From Streptomyces sp. NBC_00258 (lineage in GTDB: Bacteria; Actinomycetota; Actinomycetes; Streptomycetales; Streptomycetaceae): a stretch of DNA of 64,000 nucleotides. A program made the translations under genes and the position numbers. The stretch is taken from positions 9,920,001-9,984,000 of the forward strand of contig NZ_CP108081.1 in assembly GCF_036182465.1 (NCBI RefSeq), given 5' to 3'. The notes below the pieces were generated by a model. It ran no database searches. It was given only the letters and a program-made list of their open reading frames with translations, and had not been told where the DNA came from. Positions 52,450 to 60,989 of the stretch are shown piece after piece (within the stretch, counting starts at the first letter, position 1; each line of letters opens with the position of its first letter).

Positions 52450-53753
52450 CCGGTGCGTCCACCGCGGCCGGTACGACGGGACCGGTCGGCGACCACCCCG
52501 TCGTGGTCGTCGGAGGCGGCGTCGTCGGGCTGTGCACGGCGTACTACCTGGCCGTGTCCGGTGTCCCCGTGGAGGTCGTCGAGCGGCGCGGCCTCGGCTC
52601 CGGGGTGTCCCGGGGCAACGCCGGATGGGTCTGCCTCAGCCATTCGACGCCGGTGCCCGCCCCGGGGGTCGTGCGCTACGCGTTGCGTTCGCTGGGCCGG
52701 CCGGACTCGCCGCTCTATCTGCGGCCGCTGCCGGACCCGGCGTTCGTGCGGTGGCTGTGGCGGTTCTGGCGCAGCAGCACACCGGCCGCCTTCCGGCGCG
52801 GCTACGCGGCGATCGCCGAGCTGAACCAGGACACGTTCGACCTCTTCGACGGCCTGCGCGAGGCCGGCGTCGACACGACGCTGACCCGGCCCGGCATGGT
52901 CCACGCGTTCCTGTCACCGACCGAGGCACGGCACCATCTCGCGGTCCAGCGGGAGATGGCCGACGGCCGCTATCCGATGCCCGACGACGTGACCACGGGT
53001 CGTGAGGCGCGGCTGCTGGACGACGCGCTGTCGTCCCGGGTGCGGGCGGCCTACCTCGTCGAGGGTGAGGGAGTGGTCGACCCGGAGGCGTTCGCCCGTG
53101 CGCTGGGGGAGGCGTTGGCGACCCTGGGCGTGAAGGTCCATGAGAACGCGGAGGCGACCGGGTTCCGGTCCTCGGGCGGGCGGGTCACCGCCCTGCGCAC
53201 CGCACAGGGCGAGATCCCCTGCTCGGCCGTCGTGGTGGCGGCCGGGATGCGTTCGCCGGGTCTGCTGCGTGACCTGGGCAGTCCGCTGCCCCTCCAGGCG
53301 GGCAAGGGCTACAGCTTCTCCGTGGACCTGGATCCGGCGCCCCGGCACACGCTGTACTTCGGCGAGCGCAGGGCTGTCGCCTCGCCGATCGGCGGGACCA
53401 CGCGGATCGGCGGCACGATGGAGTTGAGCGGGAACAACAACCGCCTCGACTGGCGTCGCATTGTGGCTGTCGCCCTCGCGAGCCGCCACTATCTCGGGCG
53501 CTGGTTCGACGATCCGGACGATCTGGTCAGCCTGATCCGGGATCCCTGGGTCGGCGGGCGGCCCTTCCTTCCCGACGGGCTTCCGGTGATCGACCGTGTG
53601 CCGGGCCACGAGAACGCCTTCGCGGCCACCGGGCACGGGATGCTCGGGGTCACGCTCGGGCCGGTCACGGGGCACCGGCTCGCCGAGTACATCCGCTCGG
53701 GGCGGAGGCCCGAAGCCCTCGCGCCGTTCCGGTTCGATCGGCTCCTCCCCTGA
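52446..53753 (+). CDS. DadA-like FAD-dependent amino-acid dehydrogenase
   Basis: 435 residues. The Rossmann start VVVVGGGVVGLCTAYYLAVSGVPVEVVER is the DAO/DadA FAD-binding motif, with SRGNAGWVC (FAD ring binding) and a C-terminal ATGHGMLGVTLGPVTGHRLAEYI typical of DadA. It oxidises a D-amino or N-alkyl amino acid and passes electrons to quinones. It is coupled to the ABC importer (4-bp overlap), so the imported amino acid is probably its substrate. Which one cannot be told. Confidence 0.9.
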   Translation: MTGASTAAGTTGPVGDHPVVVVGGGVVGLCTAYYLAVSGVPVEVVERRGLGSGVSRGNAGWVCLSHSTPVPAPGVVRYALRSLGRPDSPLYLRPLPDPAFVRWLWRFWRSSTPAAFRRGYAAIAELNQDTFDLFDGLREAGVDTTLTRPGMVHAFLSPTEARHHLAVQREMADGRYPMPDDVTTGREARLLDDALSSRVRAAYLVEGEGVVDPEAFARALGEALATLGVKVHENAEATGFRSSGGRVTALRTAQGEIPCSAVVVAAGMRSPGLLRDLGSPLPLQAGKGYSFSVDLDPAPRHTLYFGERRAVASPIGGTTRIGGTMELSGNNNRLDWRRIVAVALASRHYLGRWFDDPDDLVSLIRDPWVGGRPFLPDGLPVIDRVPGHENAFAATGHGMLGVTLGPVTGHRLAEYIRSGRRPEALAPFRFDRLLP

Positions 53754-53820
53754 GCCGCCGTACCTCGGACCGGGTGGTTGCCTAGGCCGCGGGTCGGCGC
53801 GGGGTGCCGTGCCGGCCCGC

Positions 53821-53840
53821 GGAGCCCCTTTTTGGGCTCC
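53821..53840. terminator. Terminator hairpin after dadA-like gene
   Basis: GGAGCCC (53821-53827) and GGGCTCC (53834-53840) with a CTTTTT loop, part of a repeat-rich intergenic region. Confidence 0.6.
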
Positions 53841-53883
53841 GCCCCACACCGGCCGGTTTGTTGGCCGCGGGCCGGTGGGGGGC

Positions 53884-53920
53884 CGGTCGCGCAGTTCCCC
53901 GCGCCCCTAAAAGGGGCGCC
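53884..53920 (+). repeat. Dispersed repeat, copy 3, ending in a hairpin
   Basis: The 19-mer core TCGCGCAGTTCCCCGCGCC is at 53887-53905. It continues into GCGCCCCT-AAA-AGGGGCGC (53901-53919), a perfect hairpin, so this copy looks like a working terminator between dadA-like and rocD. Confidence 0.88.
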
Positions 53921-53955
53921 CCCCGCCGAGTACGTGGAGGGGCGCCCCCGAGCCG

Positions 53956-55188
53956 TCAGGCCCCTTCCGTCAGGACCTTTTCCAGGGAGCCCAGGGCTGT
54001 CCGGAGTTCCTCTCCCGTGATGGTCAGTGGGGGAGCGAGGCGGATTGTCGAGCCGTGGGTGTCCTTCACGAGGACTCCCTCTCGCATGAGGCGTTCGCTG
54101 ATCTCGCGGCCGGTGCCGATGGCGGGGTCGACGTCGACGCCCGCCCACAGGCCGCGTGACCGGAAGCCCTGGACGCCCTTGCCGACGAGGGACGTCAGAC
54201 CACCGCGCAGTACAACGCCCAACTCCGCGGCCCTGCGCTGGTATTCGCCGGTCTCCAGCAGTTCCACGACGGCCGAGCCGACCGCCGCGGCCAGGGGGTT
54301 GCCGCCGAACGTCGATCCGTGTTCGCCGGGGCGCAGCACCTGGAGCACGTCGCGTCGGGCCACCACCGCGGAGACCGGGACGATGCCGCCGCCGAGCGCC
54401 TTGCCGAGCAGCAGCATGTCCGGGACGACGTCCTCGTGCTCGACGGCCAGCGTGCGTCCCGTACGGCCGAGGCCCGACTGGATCTCGTCCGCGATGAACA
54501 GGCATCCGGTGCGCCGGGTCAGTTCGCGGACGCCGCGGAGATAGCCGTCGTCGGGGATGACGACACCCGCCTCGCCCTGGATCGGCTCGATCAGGACGGC
54601 CGCGGTCGTCTCGTCGACCGCCGCTTCGAGCGCGGCGAGGTCGTTGTACGGGACCACGCGGAAGCCCGGCGTGAAGGGACCGAAACCCGCGCGGGCCGTC
54701 TCGTCGGTGGAGAAGCTGACGATGGTCGTCGTACGGCCGTGGAAGTTGTCCGCGGCCACGACGATGGTCGCCTGGTCCGGCGCCACACCCTTCACCTCGT
54801 ACGCCCACTTGCGGGCCACCTTGATGGCGCTCTCCACGGCCTCGGCGCCCGTGTTCATCGGCAGCACCATGTCCAGGCCCGTCAACTCGGCCAGGGACTC
54901 GGCGAACCGGGCCAGCCGGTCGTTGTGGAAGGCACGCGAGGTGAGCGTCAGCTGGTCGAGCTGCCGGTGTGCCGCCTCGATCAGCGCCGGGTGGCGGTGC
55001 CCGAAGTTGAGGGCCGAGTAGCCGGCCAGCATGTCGAGGTAGCGGCGGCCCTCGACGTCCTCCACCCAGGCGCCCTCGGCGCGCGCGACGACCACGGGCA
55101 GCGGGTGGTAGTTGTGCGCGAGGACGGGCTCCTCGGCGCGGATCAGCTCGGCGGACGAACGCACGGAACGGCTGGGAGCGACGGTCAT
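53956..55188 (-). CDS. rocD: Ornithine aminotransferase
   Basis: 410 residues from ATG 55188, overlapping the ddaH stop by 4 bp. Class III PLP enzyme: NTGAEAVESAIKVARKWAYEVKG, NFHGRTTTIVSFS, ADEIQSGLGRTG and the PLP Lys in LLGKALGGGIVPVSAV. It turns ornithine into glutamate semialdehyde. It fits with the upstream arginine-derivative hydrolase as a degradation route. Confidence 0.94.
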   Translation of the reverse strand: MTVAPSRSVRSSAELIRAEEPVLAHNYHPLPVVVARAEGAWVEDVEGRRYLDMLAGYSALNFGHRHPALIEAAHRQLDQLTLTSRAFHNDRLARFAESLAELTGLDMVLPMNTGAEAVESAIKVARKWAYEVKGVAPDQATIVVAADNFHGRTTTIVSFSTDETARAGFGPFTPGFRVVPYNDLAALEAAVDETTAAVLIEPIQGEAGVVIPDDGYLRGVRELTRRTGCLFIADEIQSGLGRTGRTLAVEHEDVVPDMLLLGKALGGGIVPVSAVVARRDVLQVLRPGEHGSTFGGNPLAAAVGSAVVELLETGEYQRRAAELGVVLRGGLTSLVGKGVQGFRSRGLWAGVDVDPAIGTGREISERLMREGVLVKDTHGSTIRLAPPLTITGEELRTALGSLEKVLTEGA

Positions 55189-56006
55189 GAGCGGATCTCC
55201 TGGGTGCAGCACTTGATGCCGCCGCCGGCCTTCTGGAACTCGGACAGGTCGACGGGGACGGGAACATAGCCGTGGCGGGCGAGCTCGCCCGCGAGCGCCT
55301 CGGCGCGCGGCGCGATGAAGACATGACGTCCGTCCGAGACGGAGTTCAGCCCGAACACCATCGCGTCCTCGTGCGTGGCGATCACCGCGTCCGGGAACAG
55401 CAGGCGGAGCACCTCACGGCTGCCGGGGGAGAAGGCCTCCGGGTAGTACGCGATGTTCGCCTCGGGGCCGTCGTCGAGCACGAACAGCGCGGTGTCGAGG
55501 TGGTAGAAGCGCGGGTCCACCAACGTGAGGCTGACCGTCGGGACGCCGAAGAACTCCTGCACCTCGTGGTGGGCGGCCCGTTCCGTACGGAATCCGGTGC
55601 CGGCCAGGAGATGGCGGCCGGTGAAGACCAGGTCGCCCTCGCCCTCGCACACCGTCTCGGGGCGGTAGACGTCGAAGCCCGCGTTCTTGAACCACGTCTC
55701 GTACGCGGTCGACTCCGGGCGGCGCTGCGGCGCGTGGAAGAGCGAGCCGAAGACCCGCCCGGCCACGACCAGCGCCGAGTTCGCGGCGAAGACCATGTCC
55801 GGCAGACCGGCGACCGGTTCCACACTGTCGACGGTGTGACCGTGGGCGCGGTAGGCGCGGATCAGCTCCGCCCACTGTCCTCGGGCCAGATCGACGTCGA
55901 CCTGTGTGTCCTCATGCATCCAGGGATTGATGGCGTACTGCACGGCGAAGTGTCTGGGTTCGCAGACAAGGAAGCGCCTCGATCGCGGCACACGGCTCAT
56001 GGGCAC
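55185..56006 (-). CDS. ddaH: Dimethylarginine dimethylaminohydrolase family protein
   Basis: 273 residues from GTG 56006 (GGAGG ahead; ATG 56000 is an alternative). Guanidino-modifying fold: DDAH-type CEPRHFAVQYAINPWM at the start, FYHLDTALFVLDDG with the catalytic His, and GGIKCCTQEIR with the nucleophile Cys near the C-terminus. It hydrolyses dimethylarginine to citrulline, or a related guanidine. Coupled to rocD. Confidence 0.92.
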   Translation of the reverse strand: MPMSRVPRSRRFLVCEPRHFAVQYAINPWMHEDTQVDVDLARGQWAELIRAYRAHGHTVDSVEPVAGLPDMVFAANSALVVAGRVFGSLFHAPQRRPESTAYETWFKNAGFDVYRPETVCEGEGDLVFTGRHLLAGTGFRTERAAHHEVQEFFGVPTVSLTLVDPRFYHLDTALFVLDDGPEANIAYYPEAFSPGSREVLRLLFPDAVIATHEDAMVFGLNSVSDGRHVFIAPRAEALAGELARHGYVPVPVDLSEFQKAGGGIKCCTQEIRS

Positions 56007-56102
56007 AGAGGGGTTCCTCCGCTTTCCTGCGGTGTTGGGTGGGATACCTCAACGGTAGGAAGCGGAGGCCGGTCTCGACAAGAATCGGGGATTGCGCGCC
56101 AC

Positions 56103-56149
56103 CGCAGGGATGCTGCGTGTTCGGGCCGGTCGACGCACGATTGCTGCGT
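56103..56149. promoter_or_regulatory. Twin palindromes, candidate Lrp operators
   Basis: CGCA-N7-TGCG at 56103-56117 and ACGCA-N7-TGCGT at 56133-56149, centres 31 bp apart (about three turns), 97-143 bp before the ddaH start and just after the lrp gene. Spacing and symmetry fit Lrp-family octamer binding. Confidence 0.6.
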
Positions 56150-56196
56150 GGGTGGTCCGGAGGGGACTCACTCCCGCTGTCCGGGTCGGGAAACGC

Positions 56197-56691
56197 TCAC
56201 GCCCCCGGTTCCGGGGCGGGCTGGCTCGCCCCCGCCTCCGGGCTCTCCGGCAGCAGATGGGACAGCACCATGTAGCTGATCGTCTTGCGGATGAACGGCT
56301 CCACCCGGATCCGCTCCAGCACCTCCTCGAAGTGCTCCACGTCCCGGGCCCGCACATGCAGCAGCGCGTCCGCGCCGCCGGTCACCGTCATGGCGGCGGT
56401 GATCTCGGGATGGTTGCGCATCACCTCCGCGAGCCGCCGCGGCGGGGCGGCGCCCTCGCAGTACACCTCCACGTACGCCTCCGTACGCCAGCCCAGCGCG
56501 GCCGGCTCCACCGTCGCCGAGAACCCGGTGATCACGCCGGTCTCGCGCATCCGGTCGACCCGGCGCTTGACCGCGGTGGCGGAAAGACCGACCGCCGCGC
56601 CGATCTCGGCGAAGCTCGTGCGGGCGTTCGCCATCAGAGCCGTCACGATCTTGCGGTCGAGATCGTCGAAGGGGGCGGACGTGGGTGTCAT
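56197..56691 (-). CDS. Lrp/AsnC-family transcriptional regulator
   Basis: 164 residues. HTH at DDLDRKIVTALMANARTSFAEIGAAVGLSATAVKRRVDRM, then RAM domain with AAMTVTGGADALLHVRARDVEHFEEVL. Likely controls ddaH-rocD, with arginine or ornithine as ligand. It ends 190 bp upstream of ddaH on the same strand. Confidence 0.93.
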   Translation of the reverse strand: MTPTSAPFDDLDRKIVTALMANARTSFAEIGAAVGLSATAVKRRVDRMRETGVITGFSATVEPAALGWRTEAYVEVYCEGAAPPRRLAEVMRNHPEITAAMTVTGGADALLHVRARDVEHFEEVLERIRVEPFIRKTISYMVLSHLLPESPEAGASQPAPEPGA

Positions 56692-56768
56692 GCGGGCACT
56701 GTATCCAGCGGCGACGACCTGGCCCGCCGCATGTGCAGGCGTGCGAATTGCTCCTACACTCCGGGTTC

Positions 56769-57524
56769 ATGCTGCGCGCCCTCGCCGTCGACGACGAACC
56801 GCCCTCCCTCGAAGAGCTGCTCTATCTGCTGGACGCCGATCCACGGGTGAGCAGCGTCGAGGGCGCGAGCGATGCCACGGCGGCCCTGCGCCGGATCAAC
56901 CGCGCCCTGGAGAGCGGCCCCGACGGCGACGAGGGCATCGACGTCGTCTTCCTCGACATCCACATGCCGGGCCTCGACGGGCTCGACATGGCACGGCTGC
57001 TCGCCGGGTTCGCCAAACCACCGCTCGTCGTCTTCGTCACCGCGCACGAGGGCTTCGCCGTGCAGGCCTTCGACCTCAAGGCCGTCGACTACGTCCTGAA
57101 GCCCGTGCGCAGGGAGCGGCTGGCCGAGGCCGTCCGCCGGGCCGTCGAGCAGATGGACGCGGCCCCGCTGATACCCGTGCACGAACCCGACCCGGACCAC
57201 ATATCCGTCGAGCTCGGGGGAGTCACCCGCTTCGTCGCCGTGGAGGACATCACCCACGTCGAGGCCCAGGGGGACTACGCGCGGCTGCACACCGCCCAGG
57301 GCAGCCATCTCGTCCGCATCCCGCTCTCCACCCTCGAGGAACGCTGGCGCTCCCGCGGCTTCGTCCGCATCCACCGCCGCCATCTCGTCTCCCTCGGCCA
57401 CATCAGCGAACTCCGCCTGGACGCGGGTACCGTGAGCGTCCTGGTCGAATCGGTCGAACTGCAGGTCAGCCGCCGTCACGCACGCGAACTGCGCGACCTG
57501 CTGATGCGCCGGACCGCGAGCTGA
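56769..57524 (+). CDS. LytTR-family response regulator
   Basis: 251 residues from ATG 56769. Receiver domain with acidic VDDEPPSLEELL and the phospho-acceptor Asp in VVFLDIHMPGLDGLDMA, the VTAH and YVLKPV motifs; then a LytTR DNA-binding domain (VEDITHVEAQGDYARLHT, RIHRRHLVSL). The kinase partner is three genes downstream, a LytS-type protein. Together with the symporter it forms a transport-linked module. Confidence 0.94.
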   Translation: MLRALAVDDEPPSLEELLYLLDADPRVSSVEGASDATAALRRINRALESGPDGDEGIDVVFLDIHMPGLDGLDMARLLAGFAKPPLVVFVTAHEGFAVQAFDLKAVDYVLKPVRRERLAEAVRRAVEQMDAAPLIPVHEPDPDHISVELGGVTRFVAVEDITHVEAQGDYARLHTAQGSHLVRIPLSTLEERWRSRGFVRIHRRHLVSLGHISELRLDAGTVSVLVESVELQVSRRHARELRDLLMRRTAS

Positions 57525-57534
57525 GGAGACCCAG

Positions 57535-57891
57535 GTGCCCCAGGAACCCACCGACCGCCGTGTCGTCGTCACCGGCCCGCCGCGCCGTACGCGCCCGCTG
57601 AGCCGCTCCCGGCCGCGCACCGAGATCGACGAGCAGACCACGCTCGGGCACACCTACGTCCGCTCGCTGATGCGCTCCCAGCTGCGCGCCGCGCTCACCG
57701 TGTTCGCCGTGCTCGTCCTCCTCGTGGGCCCGCTGCCGCTGGTGTTCGCCTCGATGGGCGACAGTTCGAGCCTGGAATGGATCGTGCTCGGCTTCTGCGT
57801 CTATCCGCCGCTGGTGCTGCTCGCCCGCTGGTACGTGCGCCGCGCCGACCGCAACGAGAAGGACTTCGTCCGCCTCGTCGAGGACCGCTAG
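57535..57891 (+). CDS. DUF485-like small membrane protein
   Basis: 118 residues. It has two transmembrane helices (LRAALTVFAVLVLLVGPLPLVFA and WIVLGFCVYPPLVLLARWYV), with an Arg-rich N-terminus. It is like the YjcH/DUF485 protein found upstream of acetate symporters. It sits right before such a symporter and after the regulator. Confidence 0.75.
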   Translation: MPQEPTDRRVVVTGPPRRTRPLSRSRPRTEIDEQTTLGHTYVRSLMRSQLRAALTVFAVLVLLVGPLPLVFASMGDSSSLEWIVLGFCVYPPLVLLARWYVRRADRNEKDFVRLVEDR

Positions 57892-57962
57892 CCCACGACC
57901 GAGACCGAGACCGTGACGGAGACCGAGCCCGAGAACCGCTGAGCCCAGGACGAGAGCACCGC

Positions 57963-58000
57963 GTGAGCGAGAACAGCCCGTGAGCGAGAGCAGCCCGTGA
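57963..58000 (+). promoter_or_regulatory. Tandem mini-cistrons leading into the symporter gene
   Basis: Two 17-bp repeats, GTGAGCGAGAACAGCCC (57963) and GTGAGCGAGAGCAGCCC (57980), followed by GTGAACGAG (57997), the symporter start. Each repeat encodes a six-residue peptide (VSENSP, VSESSP) whose TGA stop overlaps the next GTG. No good ribosome site precedes 57997, so coupling through these may matter. Confidence 0.5.
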
Positions 58001-59724
58001 ACGAGAACTACGCCGTCCCCGCGGTCGCGCTCGTGGTCGTCGCGACCGTCTTCGTCGGCGCCTTCGGCCTGCGCATCTCCCGCACCACCTCGGACTTCTA
58101 CGTGGCCTCGCGCACGGTCGGCCCCCGGCTGAACGCGGCCGCCATCAGCGGCGAGTACCTCTCCGCCGCCTCCTTCCTCGGCATCGCGGGCCTCGTCCTC
58201 GTCCAGGGCCCCGACATGCTCTGGTACCCGGTCGGCTACACCGCCGGCTATCTCGTCCTGCTGCTCTTCGTCGCGGCCCCGCTGCGCCGCTCCGGGGCCT
58301 ACACCCTGCCCGACTTCGCCGAGGCACGGCTCGCCTCACAGGCCGTACGGCGACTGGCCGGAGCCTTCGTCGTCGGCGTCGGCTGGCTCTACCTCCTGCC
58401 CCAGCTCCAGGGCGCGGGGCTGACGTTGAACGTCCTGACCGGAGCGTCCAAGCCGCTCGGCGGCATCATCGTCGCCGTCGTCGTGGTCGCCACCGTCGCC
58501 GCGGGCGGCATGCGCAGCATCACCTTCGTGCAGGCCTTCCAGTACTGGCTCAAGCTCACCGCGCTGCTCGTCCCCGCGCTCTTCCTCGTCCTCGCCTGGC
58601 AGGGCGACGGAGCCCCGGACCGGCCCTTCGACGAACCGGCCACGTTCCGCGAGCACCGGGTCGTCCGCATCGACGCCGGACTCGACCTCAAACTCGGCGA
58701 ACCACTGAGCGTCACCGCGACGGGCACGGTCGACGGCGAGCGCTACGAGGACGAACGGGTCCGGCTCCCGGCCGGCGTCCACCGCATCGAACAGGGCACC
58801 CGGCTGACCTTCACCAAGGGCGACCCGGTCCCCGTCGCGGACCGCGGCAGCAACGGCGGCATGTCCACCTCCCTCGCAGCCGGCCGCGAGGAACGCCCTC
58901 TGTACGCCACGTACGGACTGATCCTCGCCACCTTCCTCGGCACCATGGGACTGCCGCACGTCGTCGTCCGCTTCTACACCAGCCCCCACGGCGTCGCCGC
59001 CCGCCGCACCACCGTCGCCGTGCTCGGCCTGATCGGCGCCTTCTATCTGCTGCCGCCGGTCTACGGAGCGCTGGGACGCCTGTACGCGCCCGAGCTGACC
59101 CTCACAGGGGACGCGGACGCCGCCGTACTGCTGCTGCCCGACCGGGTGATCGGCGGGCTCGGCGGGGACCTGCTGGGTGCGCTGGTGGCGGGCGGCGCCT
59201 TCGCCGCGTTCCTGTCCACGGCGTCGGGCCTGACCATGGCGGTGGCGGGCGTGCTCACCCAGGACGTGCTGCCCTCGCGCGGCGTACGGCACTTCCGGCT
59301 CGGCACGGTCCTCGCGATGATCGTGCCGCTCGCGGCCAGCTCGATCGTCGGCGGACTGCCGGTCGCGGACGCAGTGGGGCTCGCCTTCGCGGTGTCCGCC
59401 TCGTCCTTCTGCCCGTTGCTCGTCCTCGGCATCTGGTGGCACCGGCTCACCCCGCCCGGCGCCGCGGCCGGGATGATCGTCGGCGGCGGCTCGGCGCTGC
59501 TCGCGGTCGCCGCCACCATGGCGGGCTTCCCGGGCACGGGCTCGCTGCACGCGCTTCTCGCCTGGCCCGCACTCTGGTCGGTGCCCCTGGGCTTCCTCAC
59601 GATGATGCTGGTGTCCCTCGCGACACCCGGGCGGGTGCCGGTCGGAACGGCCGCGATCCTCGCCCGCTTCCATCTGCCGGAGGAACTCGCCGGGGGACAG
59701 GTACGCACGGAGGTCAAGGCATGA
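57997..59724 (+). CDS. Sodium:solute symporter (ActP/acetate-type)
   Basis: 575 residues from GTG 57997. SSS-family motif ISRTTSDFYVASRTVGPRLNAAAISGEYLSAASFLG and GTMGLPHVVVRFYTSP are ActP-like. About 12-13 helices. Between helices near 210 and 305 there is a hydrophilic insert of about 95 residues (IDAGLDLKLGEPLSVTATG and similar), far longer than in ActP. It probably imports acetate, pyruvate or a short organic acid. It overlaps the kinase gene by 4 bp. Confidence 0.9.
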   Translation: MNENYAVPAVALVVVATVFVGAFGLRISRTTSDFYVASRTVGPRLNAAAISGEYLSAASFLGIAGLVLVQGPDMLWYPVGYTAGYLVLLLFVAAPLRRSGAYTLPDFAEARLASQAVRRLAGAFVVGVGWLYLLPQLQGAGLTLNVLTGASKPLGGIIVAVVVVATVAAGGMRSITFVQAFQYWLKLTALLVPALFLVLAWQGDGAPDRPFDEPATFREHRVVRIDAGLDLKLGEPLSVTATGTVDGERYEDERVRLPAGVHRIEQGTRLTFTKGDPVPVADRGSNGGMSTSLAAGREERPLYATYGLILATFLGTMGLPHVVVRFYTSPHGVAARRTTVAVLGLIGAFYLLPPVYGALGRLYAPELTLTGDADAAVLLLPDRVIGGLGGDLLGALVAGGAFAAFLSTASGLTMAVAGVLTQDVLPSRGVRHFRLGTVLAMIVPLAASSIVGGLPVADAVGLAFAVSASSFCPLLVLGIWWHRLTPPGAAAGMIVGGGSALLAVAATMAGFPGTGSLHALLAWPALWSVPLGFLTMMLVSLATPGRVPVGTAAILARFHLPEELAGGQVRTEVKA

Positions 59725-60935
59725 ACGGTTTCCTGGCCGGGCTGTGCGTGGCCGTACTCCCGCTGCTGGCCGCCGGGTTCTGGCTCGGCCGGCGCACCTC
59801 CCGCCCGTCGAGCCTCGGCGGCCTCGGCACCCCCGTCGAGCACGCCACCTTCGAGACCCTGCACACCGCGTCGCTCGCCGCCCCGCCGCTGCGGGCCGGA
59901 CTGACCGGGGAGACGGCCCGCAAGTCGGCGCGACGGCTGCGCACCCTGCTCGGCACCGACGCGCTCTGCCTCACCGACCAGGACACGGTCCTCGCCTGGG
60001 AGGGCGTCGGCGAACACCACCGGGACCAGATCATGGAGCGGCTCGGCGGCCCCCTGGAGACAGGCCGCGGCGAGGCCTTCCGCCTCGACTGCGACGAGCC
60101 GTACTGCCCGCTGCGCTGGGCCGTCGTCGCCCCGCTCACCGTCGACGACCGGGTGCACGGGGCGCTGGTCGCCTGCGCGCCCCGCGAGTCGGCCGTGCTC
60201 GTCCGGGCCACCGGCGAGGTGGCCCGCTGGGTCTCGGTCCAGCTGGAACTCGCCGACCTCGACCAGTCCCGCACCCGCCTGATCGAGGCCGAGATCAAGG
60301 CGTTGCGGGCCCAGATATCCCCGCACTTCATCTTCAACTCGCTCGCGGTGATCGCCTCGTTCGTCCGCACGGACCCCGAGCGGGCCCGCGAACTCCTCCT
60401 GGAATTCGCCGACTTCACCCGCTACTCGTTCCGCAGACACGGCGACTTCACCACGCTCGCCGACGAACTGCACGCCATCGACCACTACTTGGCGCTGGTC
60501 AGGGCCCGCTTCGGCGAGCGGCTCTCGGTCACCCTGCAGATCGCCCCCGAGGTACTCCCGGTCACCCTGCCCTTCCTCTGCCTCCAGCCGCTCGTCGAGA
60601 ACGCCGTGAAGCACGGCCTCGAAGGCGGCACCGGGAAGGTCGACAAGAGCCGCATCACCATCACCGCGCAGGACGCGGGCGCCGAGGCACTCGTCGTCAT
60701 CGAGGACGACGGACCCGGCATGGACCCCGACCGCCTGCGCCGCATCCTGTCCGGCGAGGTCAGTCCCTCGGGCGGCATCGGCCTGTCGAACGTCGACGAC
60801 CGGCTGCGGCAGGTGTACGGCGACGACTACGGCCTCGTCATCGAGACCGCACTCGGAGCGGGCATGAAAATCACCGCCCGGCTGCCAAAATACCAGCCGG
60901 GCGTGCACTCGGCGGGACACCTGCCCCGCGAATGA
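59721..60935 (+). CDS. LytS-type sensor histidine kinase
   Basis: 404 residues from ATG 59721. One N-terminal membrane segment (FLAGLCVAVLPLLAAGFWLG), a GAF-like domain (residues 60-190), then the LytS phospho-acceptor region IKALRAQISPHFIFNSLAVIASFVRTDP, N box ENAVKHGLEGG and G box DDGPGMDP. It pairs with the LytTR regulator at the start of the operon. The symporter next to it may serve as co-sensor. Confidence 0.93.
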   Translation: MNGFLAGLCVAVLPLLAAGFWLGRRTSRPSSLGGLGTPVEHATFETLHTASLAAPPLRAGLTGETARKSARRLRTLLGTDALCLTDQDTVLAWEGVGEHHRDQIMERLGGPLETGRGEAFRLDCDEPYCPLRWAVVAPLTVDDRVHGALVACAPRESAVLVRATGEVARWVSVQLELADLDQSRTRLIEAEIKALRAQISPHFIFNSLAVIASFVRTDPERARELLLEFADFTRYSFRRHGDFTTLADELHAIDHYLALVRARFGERLSVTLQIAPEVLPVTLPFLCLQPLVENAVKHGLEGGTGKVDKSRITITAQDAGAEALVVIEDDGPGMDPDRLRRILSGEVSPSGGIGLSNVDDRLRQVYGDDYGLVIETALGAGMKITARLPKYQPGVHSAGHLPRE

Positions 60936-60974
60936 GTCCCCCGGGCACAGAACTGCCGAAGCTGCCCGGGGGAC
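60936..60974. terminator. Convergent terminator
   Basis: GTCCCCCGGGCA (60936-60947) and TGCCCGGGGGAC (60963-60974), a perfect 12-bp stem and 15-nt loop, right after the kinase stop and before the convergent small membrane-protein gene. Confidence 0.85.
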
Positions 60975-60989
60975 GAGGCGCAGAGTGCG

